Source: Trichopria drosophilae
Lineage: Eukaryota > Arthropoda > Insecta > Hymenoptera > Diapriidae
Direction of reading: 5' to 3'
Assembly: GCA_030407085.1 (NCBI GenBank)
Contig: CM059582.1
Coordinates: 87,720,001-87,784,000, forward strand
Length of the DNA stretch: 64,000 nucleotides
The position numbers and the translations under genes were made by a program. The notes beneath the pieces were generated by a model. It saw only the letters and a program-made list of their open reading frames with translations, was not told where the DNA came from and did no database searches. Positions 21,832-33,279 of this stretch are shown piece after piece. The first letter of the stretch is position 1. Each line of letters opens with the position of its first letter.

Positions 21832-22242
21832 TTTATTCGCACAATTATAACATAAAAGAATAATATACAGATTCCGCATACCGCGAACTCCCTAAACAAG
21901 TTTTTGATTTTTTATGGCGAATCGCGATCTAAAAGATGCGGAAGCGCCGATATACATTTATCGATTCCAGAACGGGTCGCGCGTTGATCGTTCGAACGTC
22001 TCGGAAAATCTGCCTGAATTTAGGCGGAAATAGAATGGGCCACAACAGTAAAGAGGGCGCGAATCGGAAATACGTTCGTTCGCCGTAGCAACTAGAAAAC
22101 CCGCAATAAACTAAATGCGAAAAGCAACATCGTCCCCCTCGTTGCAGCGACTAAGCCTGTAAACCGAGATAGAAGTTATCATTGTGGCAATGAAAATGAC
22201 TTAAATACTAAGCGGTATTACAAATCTCTTGAGTACTAATGT

Positions 22243-22593
22243 TTATCGACATCTACCGGTAATCGCGCTAGTTGACTGAAAGGCCGGATGTACGTCGATA
22301 TCGCGGTACGCACGTTGAAGATGCAAACAATACCATCGAACCCGGGCGAACATTCGATTACACGAGCTCATGGCCACTTCATCGGTGGACATTCTTCTAA
22401 GCGATACAAGTTGCGCAATCGCTATAGGCTTATTCGAGACATGCCATTTAGCGCGCTGCTGCAGCGAGAGCAAATAATCAGATGACCATAATCGCCAAAA
22501 TTGCTCAAACATTTGCCTCCTTGCTGCCATCGTGACAGTCGATTTACAGGGATCGTCAGTAAGGAAGGTTCGGGCACTGCCGTCAGGGGACAC
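22243..22593 (-). pseudogene. BEL/Pao integrase C-terminal domain
   Basis: A 116-codon frame starts with a segment matching the conserved FEQFWRLWSSDYLLSLQQRAKW pattern of the DUF5641 domain that follows BEL/Pao integrase. The C-terminal half is degenerate. Out of frame with the integrase core. Confidence 0.65.
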
Positions 22594-22604
22594 CCAATCA
22601 GGAA

Positions 22605-23659
22605 TTAACCAGGTGTGAGAGTCGCTAGATCATCAGGATCCTCGGGGAGAAGGGTTAGAGGGAGCGAGTTTAACACGGCCTCGATCTGACAGAGTAGCGT
22701 CGTAAGCTCCTCAAAGGTGGGAGTACGTCCAATCAAGATGCGATCGAGATGGAATATGACGCTTTTTATGCTAGTCTCCCAAAGGCCACCAAAGTGAGGT
22801 GCTGCCGGGGGTATGAAATGCCAGTCAACTCGATCTTTCGCACGCAAATCGCGAAATGCCTCATCTTCAATGGTTCGATGGATAATCGTTGCTAATTCGT
22901 TGTCAGCTCCTACGAACGTGATGCCTTGATCGCTGTACATACATGATGGATGACCACGTCGAGATACGAAGCGCTCAAAGGCAGCCAGGAACGCAGGAGC
23001 GGAATAGTCGGATACTAGCTCAATGTGCACGGCCTTTTCAGCGAAACACACAAAAAGGCAGTCCACGATAGATGGGATTTGGCCGCGACCGCCATTAACG
23101 CTAGCCTGATACGGACCCGCATAGTCCACGCCGCAATGACAGAAGGGTCTTTCGGGCGGATCTTGAGCGGTGCCGGCAGGTTTCCCATAGTCTGCGAGCT
23201 AAGTTCGGCCTTAAGTTTAGCGCATGTTACGCAATGATAAATCACCGAGCGCATGAGTTTCTTCGCTGGGAGAACCGAAATAGTCTCACGAAGGGTACGA
23301 GGCGTTAGATTCGCACCGCCGTGCAAACACTTGAGGTGGGTGTGTCTGAGTATGAACCGAACTACGGGGTGCGTACGTAGAATGATCGGGTGCTTAGTAG
23401 AGAACGACAATTCGGAATTGTCCAAGCGACCTCACATACGCAATAAGCCGTCCTTAGCAATATACGGAGCGAGGGAGCGAAGCTTGCTTTTAGCAGAGAG
23501 ATTTTTCTGATTTCGCAGGTCATCAAGGTCAGTAGCAAAGGTTACTGTCTGTAGCCATCTATAAATGACAGTTTCAGCGCGGCGAATTTCATTCGAGGTG
23601 AGGTTACCTCGAGGCATTTGTCCCAATACACAGGCTCTCCATCGAAGGATGTACGACAC
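22605..23659 (-). pseudogene. BEL/Pao pre-integrase and integrase core
   Basis: Frames 23,659-23,432, 23,425-23,015 and 23,129-22,605 read in order. They give a pre-integrase helix region (SKLRSLAPYIAKDGLLRM), the zinc-binding HLKCLHGGANLT...CVTCAKL segment, then the catalytic core with DYAGP, YSDQGITFVGA (DDE second Asp region) and PHFGGLWE (Glu region). All three catalytic acid motifs are recognisable, but frame breaks near 23,100 and 23,430 separate them. BEL/Pao integrase inserts the cDNA into the host genome. Confidence 0.8.
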
Positions 23660-23914
23660 GATTCGAAGAAACCGCCACCAGGACGAGACCTCAAAGGTTC
23701 AGTGACTCTGATGTATGAGTGGTCAGAATTCTGACGCGCGTATGCTCTTCTAATGGCACATCATGACACAATCCTCGTCATCACCGGAAAGAGCCTTACT
23801 AGAGGGAAGCCTCCACTTTCCAGAATCTCTGCAGACCGTCCTGTAATTCCGAGATGTCTGTGCAGTGCAGTTTCGGGCGGGACCGATTGAGTGGGTGGAT
23901 CGATAAGATAAGAT

Positions 23915-24363
23915 CTACCCATAAACAGTATTTTGGGCTGTTGAATGTCCAGCCGGTTCTTTGATTAGGCCATCCAATAATAATTTCCCGCAGAGGTCCG
24001 AGCCGATGATCAGATTGATCAGGTCAGAGCTGCTAGGGTTAGGATCAGCTAATTGAGGGTGCGAAGCTACGGCCCGGCCAGTCGAAAATACTTCGTTTGG
24101 TACTTGGGCATAGGATGTGATAATCGCGTCTGTACGAAACGAAGGATCGGAGTCGTGAATGGAGAATATTCGAATATCCGCAGCACAATTGGCAGAGCCA
24201 GTGGAGACTCCTCCCGTGACACTAATCGACGTTGACACGCGGATGATTCGCGTGTCAAGAGCATTCGCGAGGGGCTCGGAAATAAATGTCCAGGTGGACC
24301 ACTGATCAAGCAGAGCTCCGCTGTGAGCGCGCGACCGTTTGTAAAATGAACTTGAACATACAT
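23915..24363 (-). pseudogene. BEL/Pao aspartic protease region
   Basis: Two overlapping minus-strand frames cover the DUF1758-type protease of BEL/Pao elements. The expected catalytic Asp-Ser/Thr-Gly triad is altered: LLDQW appears where LLD is normally followed by a small residue and Gly. Downstream, IIGSDLCGKLLLDG matches the conserved strand after the flap. Predicted inactive. Confidence 0.6.
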
Positions 24364-24470
24364 GGTAGAATGAATGACCGACGACTGTATCGGAGCATTC
24401 TAGGCGAAATTAGTAAACACCGTATCATTCTGGTTAAGCGTTGAACCGTCCGACGCATTCGTCGTGGAGG

Positions 24471-25030
24471 TTATCGGTACACCGGATACCGATGCCCTTT
24501 CGGAGTTCTGCTTTCGATGCAACAGCGTACATCTTGCCTTTTCCGGCAGATAAAGCACGCATGTAAACTTTGGCATTGGGCAACCGCGTGTGGCCCAAGA
24601 CAATTCCAACATAAAGACTGTTGCTTCACAAAATCAATTCGCTTAGAAATCGATAAATTCTTAAACCGTTTATATATAGATTGGACAGATAACGTATTTT
24701 TACGCGACGTGCCGGTAGATAACTTCGATTTTTGCTGAGCGAGAGGCTCGGCCAACAAAACTTGTTGATTCAAAATCCGGAGACGAACCATCAGGGGGGT
24801 CAGCTATCTAAGTGCTTCTTCCATATCCGTCATGGCATCCAAGTATAAGAGCTGCGAAGTTGCGTAGCGCTTTTCCGTGAAGTAATGACGGCGATGCTCT
24901 ACTTCATGTGTAATGTACTCTAGTTGAGCGTGAAGTTGACGTCAAAATCCGATATCATATCGGACTCGATTGATTCGAATATTGACGAGGACGACTTAAT
25001 CCGACGCAGCAATCAATATTTGTTTTGATT
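24471..25030 (-). pseudogene. BEL/Pao gag C-terminal part
   Basis: A helical segment with a HYFTEKRY-type motif (about 24,905-24,810) is followed by a stop. A 106-codon frame with the zinc-binding pattern CWNCLGPHAVAQC then CFIC follows; in intact relatives the second finger continues with histidines, which are replaced here. Gag coats the element RNA in particles. Confidence 0.65.
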
Positions 25031-25174
25031 TGCAGTCATAAACGTGCACCGCAGAATAGAGAAAATTGTGCGAAGTCGACACGTGGAACGTCGAAGTACA
25101 ACATATTAATATCAACCTCAGTAAACGGCGACCAGTTATGGGCCGCATATATATATTAAATGTCGCAGTACTAA

Positions 25175-26595
25175 GGGGCCATTCAAGTATTACGTCAGCA
25201 AATTTTTTATCAAATTTGACCCCCCCCCTCCCCCCATGTCAGTGTATGTCAGAATTCTTCACCCCCCCCCCCCCAACTTACGTCAGCTTCTACTGTTCCA
25301 CCCCCCCCCCCAGCTATTATTATTTCATTATATTAATACTACTGCTATAATAATTTTTCTAATATTTTATTTATAAAATTTATTCTTAAGATTAAATCAC
25401 ATTTCTTTTATATTGTAAGAGAATCTGCTGATAACTATTATTTAAAGACATTTATATTAGGAACTAGGTTCATGTGACCAGGAACTCGTGAGCCATTCAT
25501 TAAGTTTGTCGATAGCTTGATGAGATTCTTCTTGACTAAGATCAGTATTTTCTTCGAGTACATCCACTTCCCCCTCTGAAAGCCACTCTGCAACTTCGTG
25601 CACAGAAATCTAGTTGAATTTGTATGGTTCACGATCGAATCAAAACTGTCATCGAATCAAAACCTTCATTCGGTCATGAATCATACAAATTCAACTAGAT
25701 TTCTGTGCACTTTAAAGTTTTGACCGGCCTAGTGACAACACGAATTAACGCGATTGGGTGTACATTAGATGGCATGCAGTTCTATTCGATCTATTCGTTC
25801 GGCAGAATGCGATCCTGGCGGCGGAAAAAGGAATTGGGTCATTTTGGACTAATCATATTAGGATTTTTCAAATACCTTCGTTTATCCATATTTTTCTATG
25901 AAATAACACTTAGAATGTTTTTAACTCCTCCATAATAAAACAATAATACCTACACGAAGAAATATGAATTATACTATTGAGAATTTAAGAACTTCTAAAC
26001 AAATTAAAACTATTTTCTGAATATTTGCATTATGGAAAAATGTGTTTTTGTGAACGTGTTCAAAAAGTAAATCCGTTATTCCATTTGATTAATAATCAAA
26101 TTTCTCTATTTCCTCGATAAGGTCGCACGCAGCGGAATTAAAAACCGTAAATTAAAAATAAGTGAATCAATTATTTAAGATTCCGGTGCAGTAAAGACAA
26201 TTCTAATTACATACGAATTCCTGAAAAATACCAAATAAATTGATTGTCAATTGACCAAGTCTTTTTGAAAATAAAGAAAAATCATTTATTTCCGAAAATT
26301 CTCGGTGTATTCAAGTAATGTCTTTTGTAGTTTTTATGAGATCGTATATAGTAGTTAGAATTACGAATGCAATGCCTGAATTTCGGAAAATTGGTTAATA
26401 CTCTACCGATAACTCAAGAGTACCATCGTAACAAGGCGGAAAAATAAAATAGGTTACTAATGGCACAGTAATAATATATTGTATACATGCTGACGTAAGA
26501 TTTCGTCATCTCCCCCCCCCCCATGTCAGTATGTGTCAGGATTTTACAGCCCCTCCCCCCCCCCCAACATGCTGACGTAATACTTGAATGACCCC
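25175..26595. mobile_element. Non-autonomous TIR element with TAA duplication
   Basis: It begins GGGGCCATTCAAGTATTACG and ends CGTAATACTTGAATGACCCC (one mismatch), directly flanked by TAA at 25,172-25,174 and 26,596-26,598. It is 1,421 bp long and no transposase was found. A 3 bp TWA duplication and G-rich termini fit PIF/Harbinger-like elements; another superfamily is possible. Just inside both ends are C-rich blocks containing CCCCCATGTCAGT in the same (direct) orientation. It interrupts the minus-strand LINE at its RT C-terminal region. Confidence 0.7.
25598..25710. repeat. Perfect 29 bp inverted repeat inside the TIR element
   Basis: GTGCACAGAAATCTAGTTGA (25,598 on) and its exact complement ending at 25,710 form a perfect 29 bp stem around a 55 bp spacer, which itself has two copies of AATCAAAAC. 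Perfection in otherwise diverged sequence suggests recent formation or selection for structure. Confidence 0.9.
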
Positions 26596-26599
26596 TAAT

Positions 26600-27201
26600 G
26601 ACCGTATAAGATATGCAATTGTCTCAGGGGGTTTAAAGACCTTAGTTGCCCTTTGTATAAATTCTAACATCCTAGACGCTTTAGAATTTGAATGTATTAA
26701 ATAATCCGTAAAGGAGAAATTATCACGAAATGACCCCGATATCAACATGTTTGACAACTCTTGTTAAAGCCTCAATATTACACTTATAAGCCAATTCAAA
26801 TTGCCGTGAACACCGACCAAAACTTATGCATTTGCATTTATTTATATTTAAATTGAGGGCATTCCGCTTAGACCATAATTCAATCGAATCCAAGTCCATC
26901 TGCAGTTTTGACGAATCCCTCGGATATTTTTAGAAAAGATTTTAACGCCATCAGCAAAAATCAAGAACTTTGAGTGTCGAATAAATTTACAGATATTATT
27001 AATGTAGAAATTAAAAAGAATTGGTCCTAAGTGAGATGTCCGTGGCGCACCAGAGGGAACTGTGCAGGACAATGAAATGTCGTTCTTGATTTTTATTCTT
27101 TGAGTCCGATTCGACAAGTAGGACTCAAGCCAACGCACAAAAGAGCCGCTAAAACCCAGATGATTAAGCTTACTCAAAAGGTTAGAATGATTTAGTATCA
27201 A
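26600..27201 (-). pseudogene. LINE reverse transcriptase segment
   Basis: Frame 27,201-26,848 holds RT motifs: GFSGSFVRWLESYLSNR, VPSGAPRTSHLGPILFN and the catalytic box as FADG (residues 82-85) where FADD is expected. Frame 26,757-26,600 adds the post-RT helix (KASRMLEFIQRATK) and stops where the TIR element was inserted. The active-site change and frame break predict loss of activity. Confidence 0.7.
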
Positions 27202-27665
27202 AGGCTTCAGAAAAGTCTAAGTAAATAGTATCTACTAGTGGGTTAATATTCAAGGCATTAGAAACAAAATCTGAACATAACAGAAAATTCGTAACCGTTG
27301 ATTTCCCTCTGGTAAAACCGTGTTGATTTTGAATAATGTATGCAGTTAATTCTTTATATAATTTATTAGCTACGATGGAATCAAAAAGCTTAGGTACACA
27401 GCTGATTACTGCTACTGGTCGATAATTTTCGATATTATTTCTACCCCCGTTCTTAAAAATTGACGTGATGAATATGTCTCTATTTTGATGGTAATACTCT
27501 TTGGTTTAATGAAGTATTAAACAGGTGACATAATAGATTAATCAGAGAAGTAAAACAGCTCATTATTATAATAGATGGAATTACATCAGAACCTAATGTG
27601 CACGTCGATTTCAAGTTAAAAATGGCATCTCTAATCTCGGTAACAGAAATAATAGAATTATTTAT

Positions 27666-28149
27666 CTAATTTATTGGGACAGTGTGTTCCAATAAAGGAT
27701 TAAAATTTATATCTGTAGAATAGACAGAACTGAATTCAAAATTAGCTATATCCTTTTTATTTGAGGAGAAATTGTCACGAAAAATCATAGTAGAAGGCAA
27801 TGAATTATAATGACGTGTAGAATTAATAAATGACCAAAAAGCTTTGATATTTTTTAGGTCTCGTTTCAATATCTGCCATGTGCGTGTTGTAAAGTGCTTT
27901 AAAGTCTCTTGTGCAGTTCGCAAGAAGACGTTTGAATTCAGTAAAGTCTACAAGCTCTCGAAACCTTTTCCACTTCCTGTGAACTTCTTTCATCCTGAAC
28001 ACAAGTTCTTTTAATTCGCGATTATACCAAGGAGGGAAGTGACTAGTCGTTAATCGCATTAATGGAGTATGTTTTAAAATACTGTTTTGCAGAATATTGT
28101 AAAAGTTACAAAGCGATTTTTCCACGTCCACTTCGTTTAATGCATTCAT
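27666..28149 (-). pseudogene. LINE linker segment
   Basis: Frames 28,149-27,823 and 27,923-27,666. A FPPWYNRELKELV-type motif and a basic helical stretch are followed by FWSFINSTRHYNSLPSTM and the SSNKKDIANFEFSSVY pattern, typical of the region between endonuclease and RT in Jockey-like LINEs. Confidence 0.6.
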
Positions 28150-28262
28150 CCATTCAGCTACCGCTAGATCCCTGTTTATCTCAGTAAAGTTTGATTTATT
28201 AAAATTTAATAACGTAAAATTATAAGAAGAACTTTGTGGACTATCAAATGGAAAATAAAAAA

Positions 28263-28713
28263 TTACATGTAAGTGATGACAGTCTGTTGGGATAAGAAAG
28301 TCGAACTAGAATAATATGAGGTATTAAGAATATAAGAAAACATAAGATCTAAAGTATAACCTTTGCTGGGATGAACAGGGAAATGCTGAATTAAATTAAG
28401 AAAAGAAAAGAGATAATTATAATTAAACGCAGCCTGTTTTACATCAGGTGGGTCATAACCAATATTTTTAAACCTTCGACTTATCCCATACAATATTTGG
28501 AAGATTAAAATCGCCATAAATTGCCCACGGAACATTATTAAACTGAAGCGCAATGTTAACAATTAAATCAGCAAATAAACTAAAATCTTCGACAGTCGCA
28601 GATGGTGAAAAATAAGATACGGACATTAACATTTGAGACGATTGCGATGAAATTAAAATGATTAAGTGTTCCGAAAATAAGAAATTGGTTGAAGAGATAA
28701 TCCTACATGACAA
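28263..28713 (-). pseudogene. LINE endonuclease segment
   Basis: Two overlapping frames. The first has WAIYGDFNLPNIVWD, the GDFN signature of LINE AP-endonucleases. The second continues in another frame with a segment typical of the fold after it. The terminal SDH motif is not clear. Frame break near 28,470. Confidence 0.65.
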
Positions 28714-28900
28714 TTTCGATTAGGCTGCAATCAAGACACCACCTCCATGAGAGAATCCCAATTCGGACACTGAAATGTCATTACGCATCCAAGTTTCCGT
28801 AAGAATGATGACCTCAGGATGGGGATCCATAAGATGTACGTTATTTCTATTATCTGCCATTTTGTCCGAATTCCTCTAGCATCTGATAATAGGTAGATAT

Positions 28901-30774
28901 TACAACTTTATTATCCTGAAGTTGAAAATTACTGGAATTCTGCACTTGATTGCTACGGAATGACTTTGCTCTTATATTAGATATTGAATTGCCCCGTAAG
29001 TGTCAGATCTTATGCTGTAGAGATTCTAAGTCTTCTACAGAATTTATCATAGAAGTAGGTCCATTGCTCGATGACATTTGGATAGATGAGCCTCTACGCC
29101 GAATCTTAAATCCTTTATTTTTAGCAAGTTTTTTTGATTTTTTTTAAAAGTTCGTAGAATTCATGTGGCAAGAATTCATTTGTATATACAGGATGATTCT
29201 CCATTGAATGACTTCCGGGAAATAGTAGATTCCTTGATTAATTCTAAGACTGTTTTCCAAATAAAAAAAAAATCAGGGATGTATAGTTTTCAAGATATTC
29301 ACAATTAAAGCCAGCCAATAGGAGCCCTGGACTTTGATTGTCGCGCAGAAATTCAAACAGTCGTATTATTGACGAACATCGAACATGAAAAAGAAGAAAC
29401 GCGCATCGGCGATGAACCGCGTCTTTTTGTTTTCAGGGCAGCTACGAGAGTCAAGGAACGACTGCCGGCGAAATATCGATCGCATTCGAAATTTCTAACC
29501 TGCATGTCGCTCATTACAGGATTGGAAAATTTTAAAAAGGAAATCTGTCTCATTTTCTGCTGTGAATAAATAAAACACCCTAGAAATTGATTACAACTTT
29601 CAAAAAAAATTGGAAATTACAAATAATTGGTAGAAAATAAAATATGCTAAATAAATAATAAAATAATGAAATCAAATAAATTATGTAACTTTCGAAAAAT
29701 ATAAATTTTTACATTAAATTTATAATGAAAACTTACGCAAGGATAAAGAAACAAAAAGTTGAAAAGTAAAATAAAATGAAATAAAATTAAACACTGCCGA
29801 AACCGACCGTAAATGTCCGAAAATCAAAATTACGAACAATTATCAATGAAATATCTAAAAATTAGTAAAATAAATTTAACGGCTGTAATGAAATGAAGGT
29901 AGATAACATTTATTCGTCTCAAGAACGTGAAATAAAAGCTTCACGTAATCTCCACTCAAAATAAAAATTAAAAAATAATCAATATTTATTTTTCAAAATA
30001 TTCAAAAATATTTCGATAGATGATTCGGCACAACTCTCAACTTCGTAAATAAATTGCGCTGTTAATTAAAAACTATTATAGAAATTACTAGTAAAGGGCA
30101 ATTTACTCCTTAAATTTCCTAGAGTGAAAACCGATCGACTCGATTAGAGTAAACATTTAGAAGCTGATTTTAATTGTTACTGGAGTGAAAATCTTCACTC
30201 CTATTTAAAGAGTTGCTCGGGTTTTACTCTGATCGGTCTGAAAGAGTGAAATCACTAAAAGAAATTTAAAGAATAAAGAATATCTAGTTCATGTACAGAT
30301 GAATATTCGGAATATTTTGAGGAATACTCGTTATGCTTAATAAGTACGTAATTTGATGAAGTATTTTAATTAAATTTATATGAATTTAATTATTTCAAAC
30401 TAACTAATGTACGATATGTAGATTTGCATACGAATTATTTAATAGTAGACATTATTAATCAGCGATAATGAGCAAGTATCACAACACAACATAAAATGAT
30501 CAAAGTACTCGGGAGAATGTAGACTCTGTCATCAGCAATTTTTAAAGGTTTTTCTACTGATTGGTGATCCCGAGAAGGATTGTTCTCATAATAATCACTA
30601 GCGACCTAACATTATCTCTGGGTTCCCGAACTCCCAAATTAATTAGAAGTGGAGATCGCAGTTGCGTTCAGAGAGACAGTGGTGGCTCGGTGGTTGGAAA
30701 AGTGATTCACACTATTTCGGACGCTTTTAGACATTTTAATAAAATAAGTTACAACAAACGGTAATGAAGTGGAT
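28901..30774. other. AT-rich stretch with worn repeats, no gene
   Basis: Contains a possible element at 29,193-29,577 whose ends resemble CAGGATG and (inverted) GGGTGTT. A hairpin-rich patch at 30,120-30,245 has GAGTGAAAATCTTCACTC and inverted pieces of AGTGAAAACCGATC. Long runs of AAATAAAAT-type sequence fill 29,600-30,000. Short frames at 29,353-29,569 on both strands have no recognisable domain. Confidence 0.4.
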
Positions 30775-30938
30775 CTCAATGATGATATTTTTTCATAAGA
30801 TCAGAAGTCTTCATTAGGTATCAGATTCCAAAATAGCACCATTTCACTGAAAATTATTCACTACAGTTTGGGGGATATTCAGAAAATTAGGTAGCCAAAC
30901 TCACTAAGTTTGTAATTGAATATCAATGCTTTGGAAGA
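30775..30938 (+). repeat. Satellite unit flanking the palindromic element (left)
   Basis: One diverged unit of the ~160 bp repeat (sharing ATTTCACTGAAAATTATTCAC and TTTGGGGGAT with 46.9-47.4 kb). It ends exactly where the palindromic element begins, showing that the element was inserted into this array. Confidence 0.7.
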
Positions 30939-30944
30939 TACATA
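30939..30944. repeat. 6 bp target site duplication (left), TACATA
   Basis: TACATA directly precedes the AGTAGTATAGGG terminus. The same six bases directly follow the opposite terminus at 46,800-46,805. Six-base duplications are characteristic of Polinton/Maverick integration. Confidence 0.85.
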
Positions 30945-31603
30945 AGTAGTATAGGGCTACCGATAGCCAGACGTAAACACCCCCCACTCCTCCACCTTGA
31001 GGCAGGTCTGGCGCCAGACGGCACGCGCGCCTTGGGATAGGTCAGGGGTTAATGACCTCATAATTAGATGATAATGGTTATTAATGGGCAATTAATGTCA
31101 AAACAAGCAATAAAAATGTCAATAAATAATGTTAATAGGGTAATTAATGTCAAATAAATAATAATTTATGACCGTAAATAACACCATGGCCACCATGTGA
31201 GATAGGCCAGTCGTCTGACGTAAACAAAAACGTACGGACAACGTTTGGCATGATGGTGAGGTAGGTCATGGTTCAGCGACCTGATACACGAGTGCTTCGT
31301 GGTTAATTGTTATATAAACAAATAATAAAGACGATAGTAAATATCGATAATTGGGTAATTAAAGTCAGATGAGTGTTGATAATGATGATTAATTGATAGT
31401 TTGCGTATAAACAAATAATAAAGAAGGTAATAAATCAGGATAATGACCTTGCGATATATATATAGGTACGTGGGTCCCTTTGGCGAAAAGTTGAGGTAGA
31501 TCACGGTTCAACGACCTTTCAACGTCTATGTATTAGTTTTCGTTTTTTGTTATGATGAATAAACGGTAGAGCCGACATCCCACTTCCTCCGTATTGTGTA
31601 TTA

Positions 31604-32086
31604 AGGACAAAGGACAAAGGACAAAGGACAGGAAACTTTCCCCCGCGTTAATGACGAATATGTCTGTTTGCGGGTCGGCTCTCGGGTGGAGAGGTACAGG
31701 ACAGAGACAGACATTACAAGACAGAACTATAGGCAGACACAACACCCAACCAGAGCCAGTCCCCCCTACACCAATATCGGTACCACCAGCAGATTCGACG
31801 GTCTGTGCCTTAGCGAGTACGACGCGGGGCTTATCCCATCTTTATCCGAGATAAGACCCACGACGTACCGACCGCGGATAAGACGCTGACGGTACCGATA
31901 ACTGCCGACGGGGGTCGGCAGCGGTCCCAAATTCGTACCTTCGCCCAGCAAGGTTCACCGGTTATTCCCCACTGGACATAAGCAGAGAAAATTGCAGGAC
32001 GGGGATTCGAACTCGGGCCCTTCGCGACGTTCAGTTCGGGCGGACTAAGACTGACGCCTTAGCCCGCACGACCATCACGCCGACTC
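31604..32086 (-). mobile_element. tRNA-derived SINE, copy 2, in left arm only
   Basis: Same family as 13,592-14,065, in reverse orientation: a tail of GGACAAA repeats at the left, then the body, then the tRNA-like head with the B box complement (GGATTCGAACTC) near 32,003-32,014. It is flanked by the 13 bp duplication GTATTGTGTATTA at 31,591-31,603 and 32,087-32,099. The other palindrome arm has the empty site, so insertion came after the palindrome formed. Confidence 0.9.
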
Positions 32087-32703
32087 GTATTGTGTATTAA
32101 TATTTACCTACACAACACTCCCCTGACCTTTATATGTACACATGTGGCGTATGTGTCACTCCACTTGCAGGTCGAAACAAGAAACTGAAATTTCTTACGC
32201 CGTCGTTGGAACGCACATGTGGCTTATATTCGAAAGCCCCGGTTTTCTAAGAAAATCTTGACGACGAGGGGGAGATAAGGTTCTAGAAGTAAGTTAGAAT
32301 AAGTTATGTGTAAAAAAATAATATAGATTGTAATAAATTACGATATCGGTCTTGCGGCAATCAGTTTTGTTTGGGGCCCCTTGACGAAAAGTTGAGGGAG
32401 GTCATGCACTATTATATTTTTCTTGGAAATCACTCAAAATAAGAAAGAGGAGATACGATGTCTTCCTATGAACTTTGAATGGGAAGAAAAGCAACTGAAG
32501 AGATTACGTAATAGTATGTGCTTACCTTGTTGTCTTAAATTAATAATTACACAAAGGACATAACTATTTTTATTTTTATTATTATTTTTATTTTTATCAT
32601 TAATAAATGGAATATCAAAAACAATTTCGCTTATATTGCTAATTTTTCCTAAGTAACGAGAAAACTATTGTTTTTTACAATAATTTACATTTTTACAGCT
32701 TTG

Positions 32704-33279
32704 TTACACTTTATGCTTTGTATCCAAAAGAACGCGAATATCTAGTCGAGAAAGACTTCTTTTTTTAAAAACTATTTTACATGTTGTTTCTTCTTTGCGC
32801 GTTACAACTTCGTGAATTTCGGTTCGTCGTATCGCACTGAATCGAATTTTTATTTTTGGTGGTGTAGTAGCAGTAGTAGTACTAGTATAAGTATCATTTC
32901 CCATAATTAGCTGATAAATCGAGTCGAAATTGATTTTATTTCCATTTTCGCAATTTAACGAAATCCCCTTGACCTTACACGTATCGGAGTATTTCCCGTT
33001 ACTACTTTGTACGCGATAAGTATAAAATTTAGGACTTCCCGAGATAAAAGTCTGAATGTAAGAACCTGGACCGTAAACCGCTAATTCATCAGTCAAATGT
33101 CCGAGAACAGTCCCGAGCTTTGGGTCGTATTGTTTGGCTGATGTGTGTCCTCCCGATAAGTAAATTACCGAGTCGGTATCAAAATAAAGTACGCGACACG
33201 GTCCAATTTTTCTAGGTAGCTGTAAAGTTTCAGGTGAGCTTGAGTTGTCACTGAATCCGCTAACACGACATTTGTGCAA
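32704..33279 (-). pseudogene. Family B DNA polymerase C-terminal fragment, left arm
   Basis: A 191-codon open frame. Residues about 31-38 are LYFDTDSV, the motif C (catalytic Asp pair) of protein-primed family B polymerases. Further on come GTVLGHLTDEL, the thumb-region SGSPKFYTYRV and a CKVKGISLN segment, as in the DNA_pol_B_2 family of Polintons, adintovirus-like elements and linear plasmids. The start shown is a TTG-type codon inside an open frame; the exonuclease domain and the polymerase N-terminal half are missing, so the enzyme is incomplete. It reads toward the outer end of the arm. In an intact element it replicates the linear DNA from a terminal protein. Confidence 0.75.

Larger units (their letters stand above)
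19390..22242. other. GC-richer, LTR-like region without a confident gene
   Basis: Markedly more GC-rich and CpG-rich than its flanks (19.5-21.6 kb). Long frames exist on both strands (for example 19,390-19,875 minus, 161 codons), but none has a recognisable domain and all overlap others, so I do not call a gene. It lies just beyond the 3' end of the minus-strand BEL/Pao remnant. It contains a possible LTR end with AATAAA on the minus strand near 21,838, so part of it is probably LTR and leader DNA. Short repeats of GGTTATC occur across 19.9-20.4 kb. Confidence 0.4.
22243..25060 (-). mobile_element. BEL/Pao LTR retrotransposon remnant lacking RT
   Basis: On the minus strand the order is: gag end with zinc knuckle (25,030-24,471), aspartic protease (24,363-23,915), the lead-in to RT (about 23,900-23,790), then a jump to pre-integrase and integrase (23,659-22,605) and the C-terminal extension (22,593-22,243). 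The RT and RNase H core is deleted near 23,700-23,790. Stops and frameshifts interrupt every domain. Flanking LTRs are not clearly defined, though LTR-like sequence lies at 21.8-22.2 kb. Confidence 0.8.
26598..28900 (-). mobile_element. Decayed Jockey/CR1-like LINE
   Basis: The minus-strand ORF2 remnants run endonuclease (28,713-28,263), linker (28,149-27,666) and reverse transcriptase (27,201-26,600), each in shifted frames. The 3' part is cut by the 25,175-26,595 TIR element. Some sequence beyond it (about 25,020-25,172) may continue the LINE but is ambiguous. Insect LINE, clade not certain. Confidence 0.7.
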
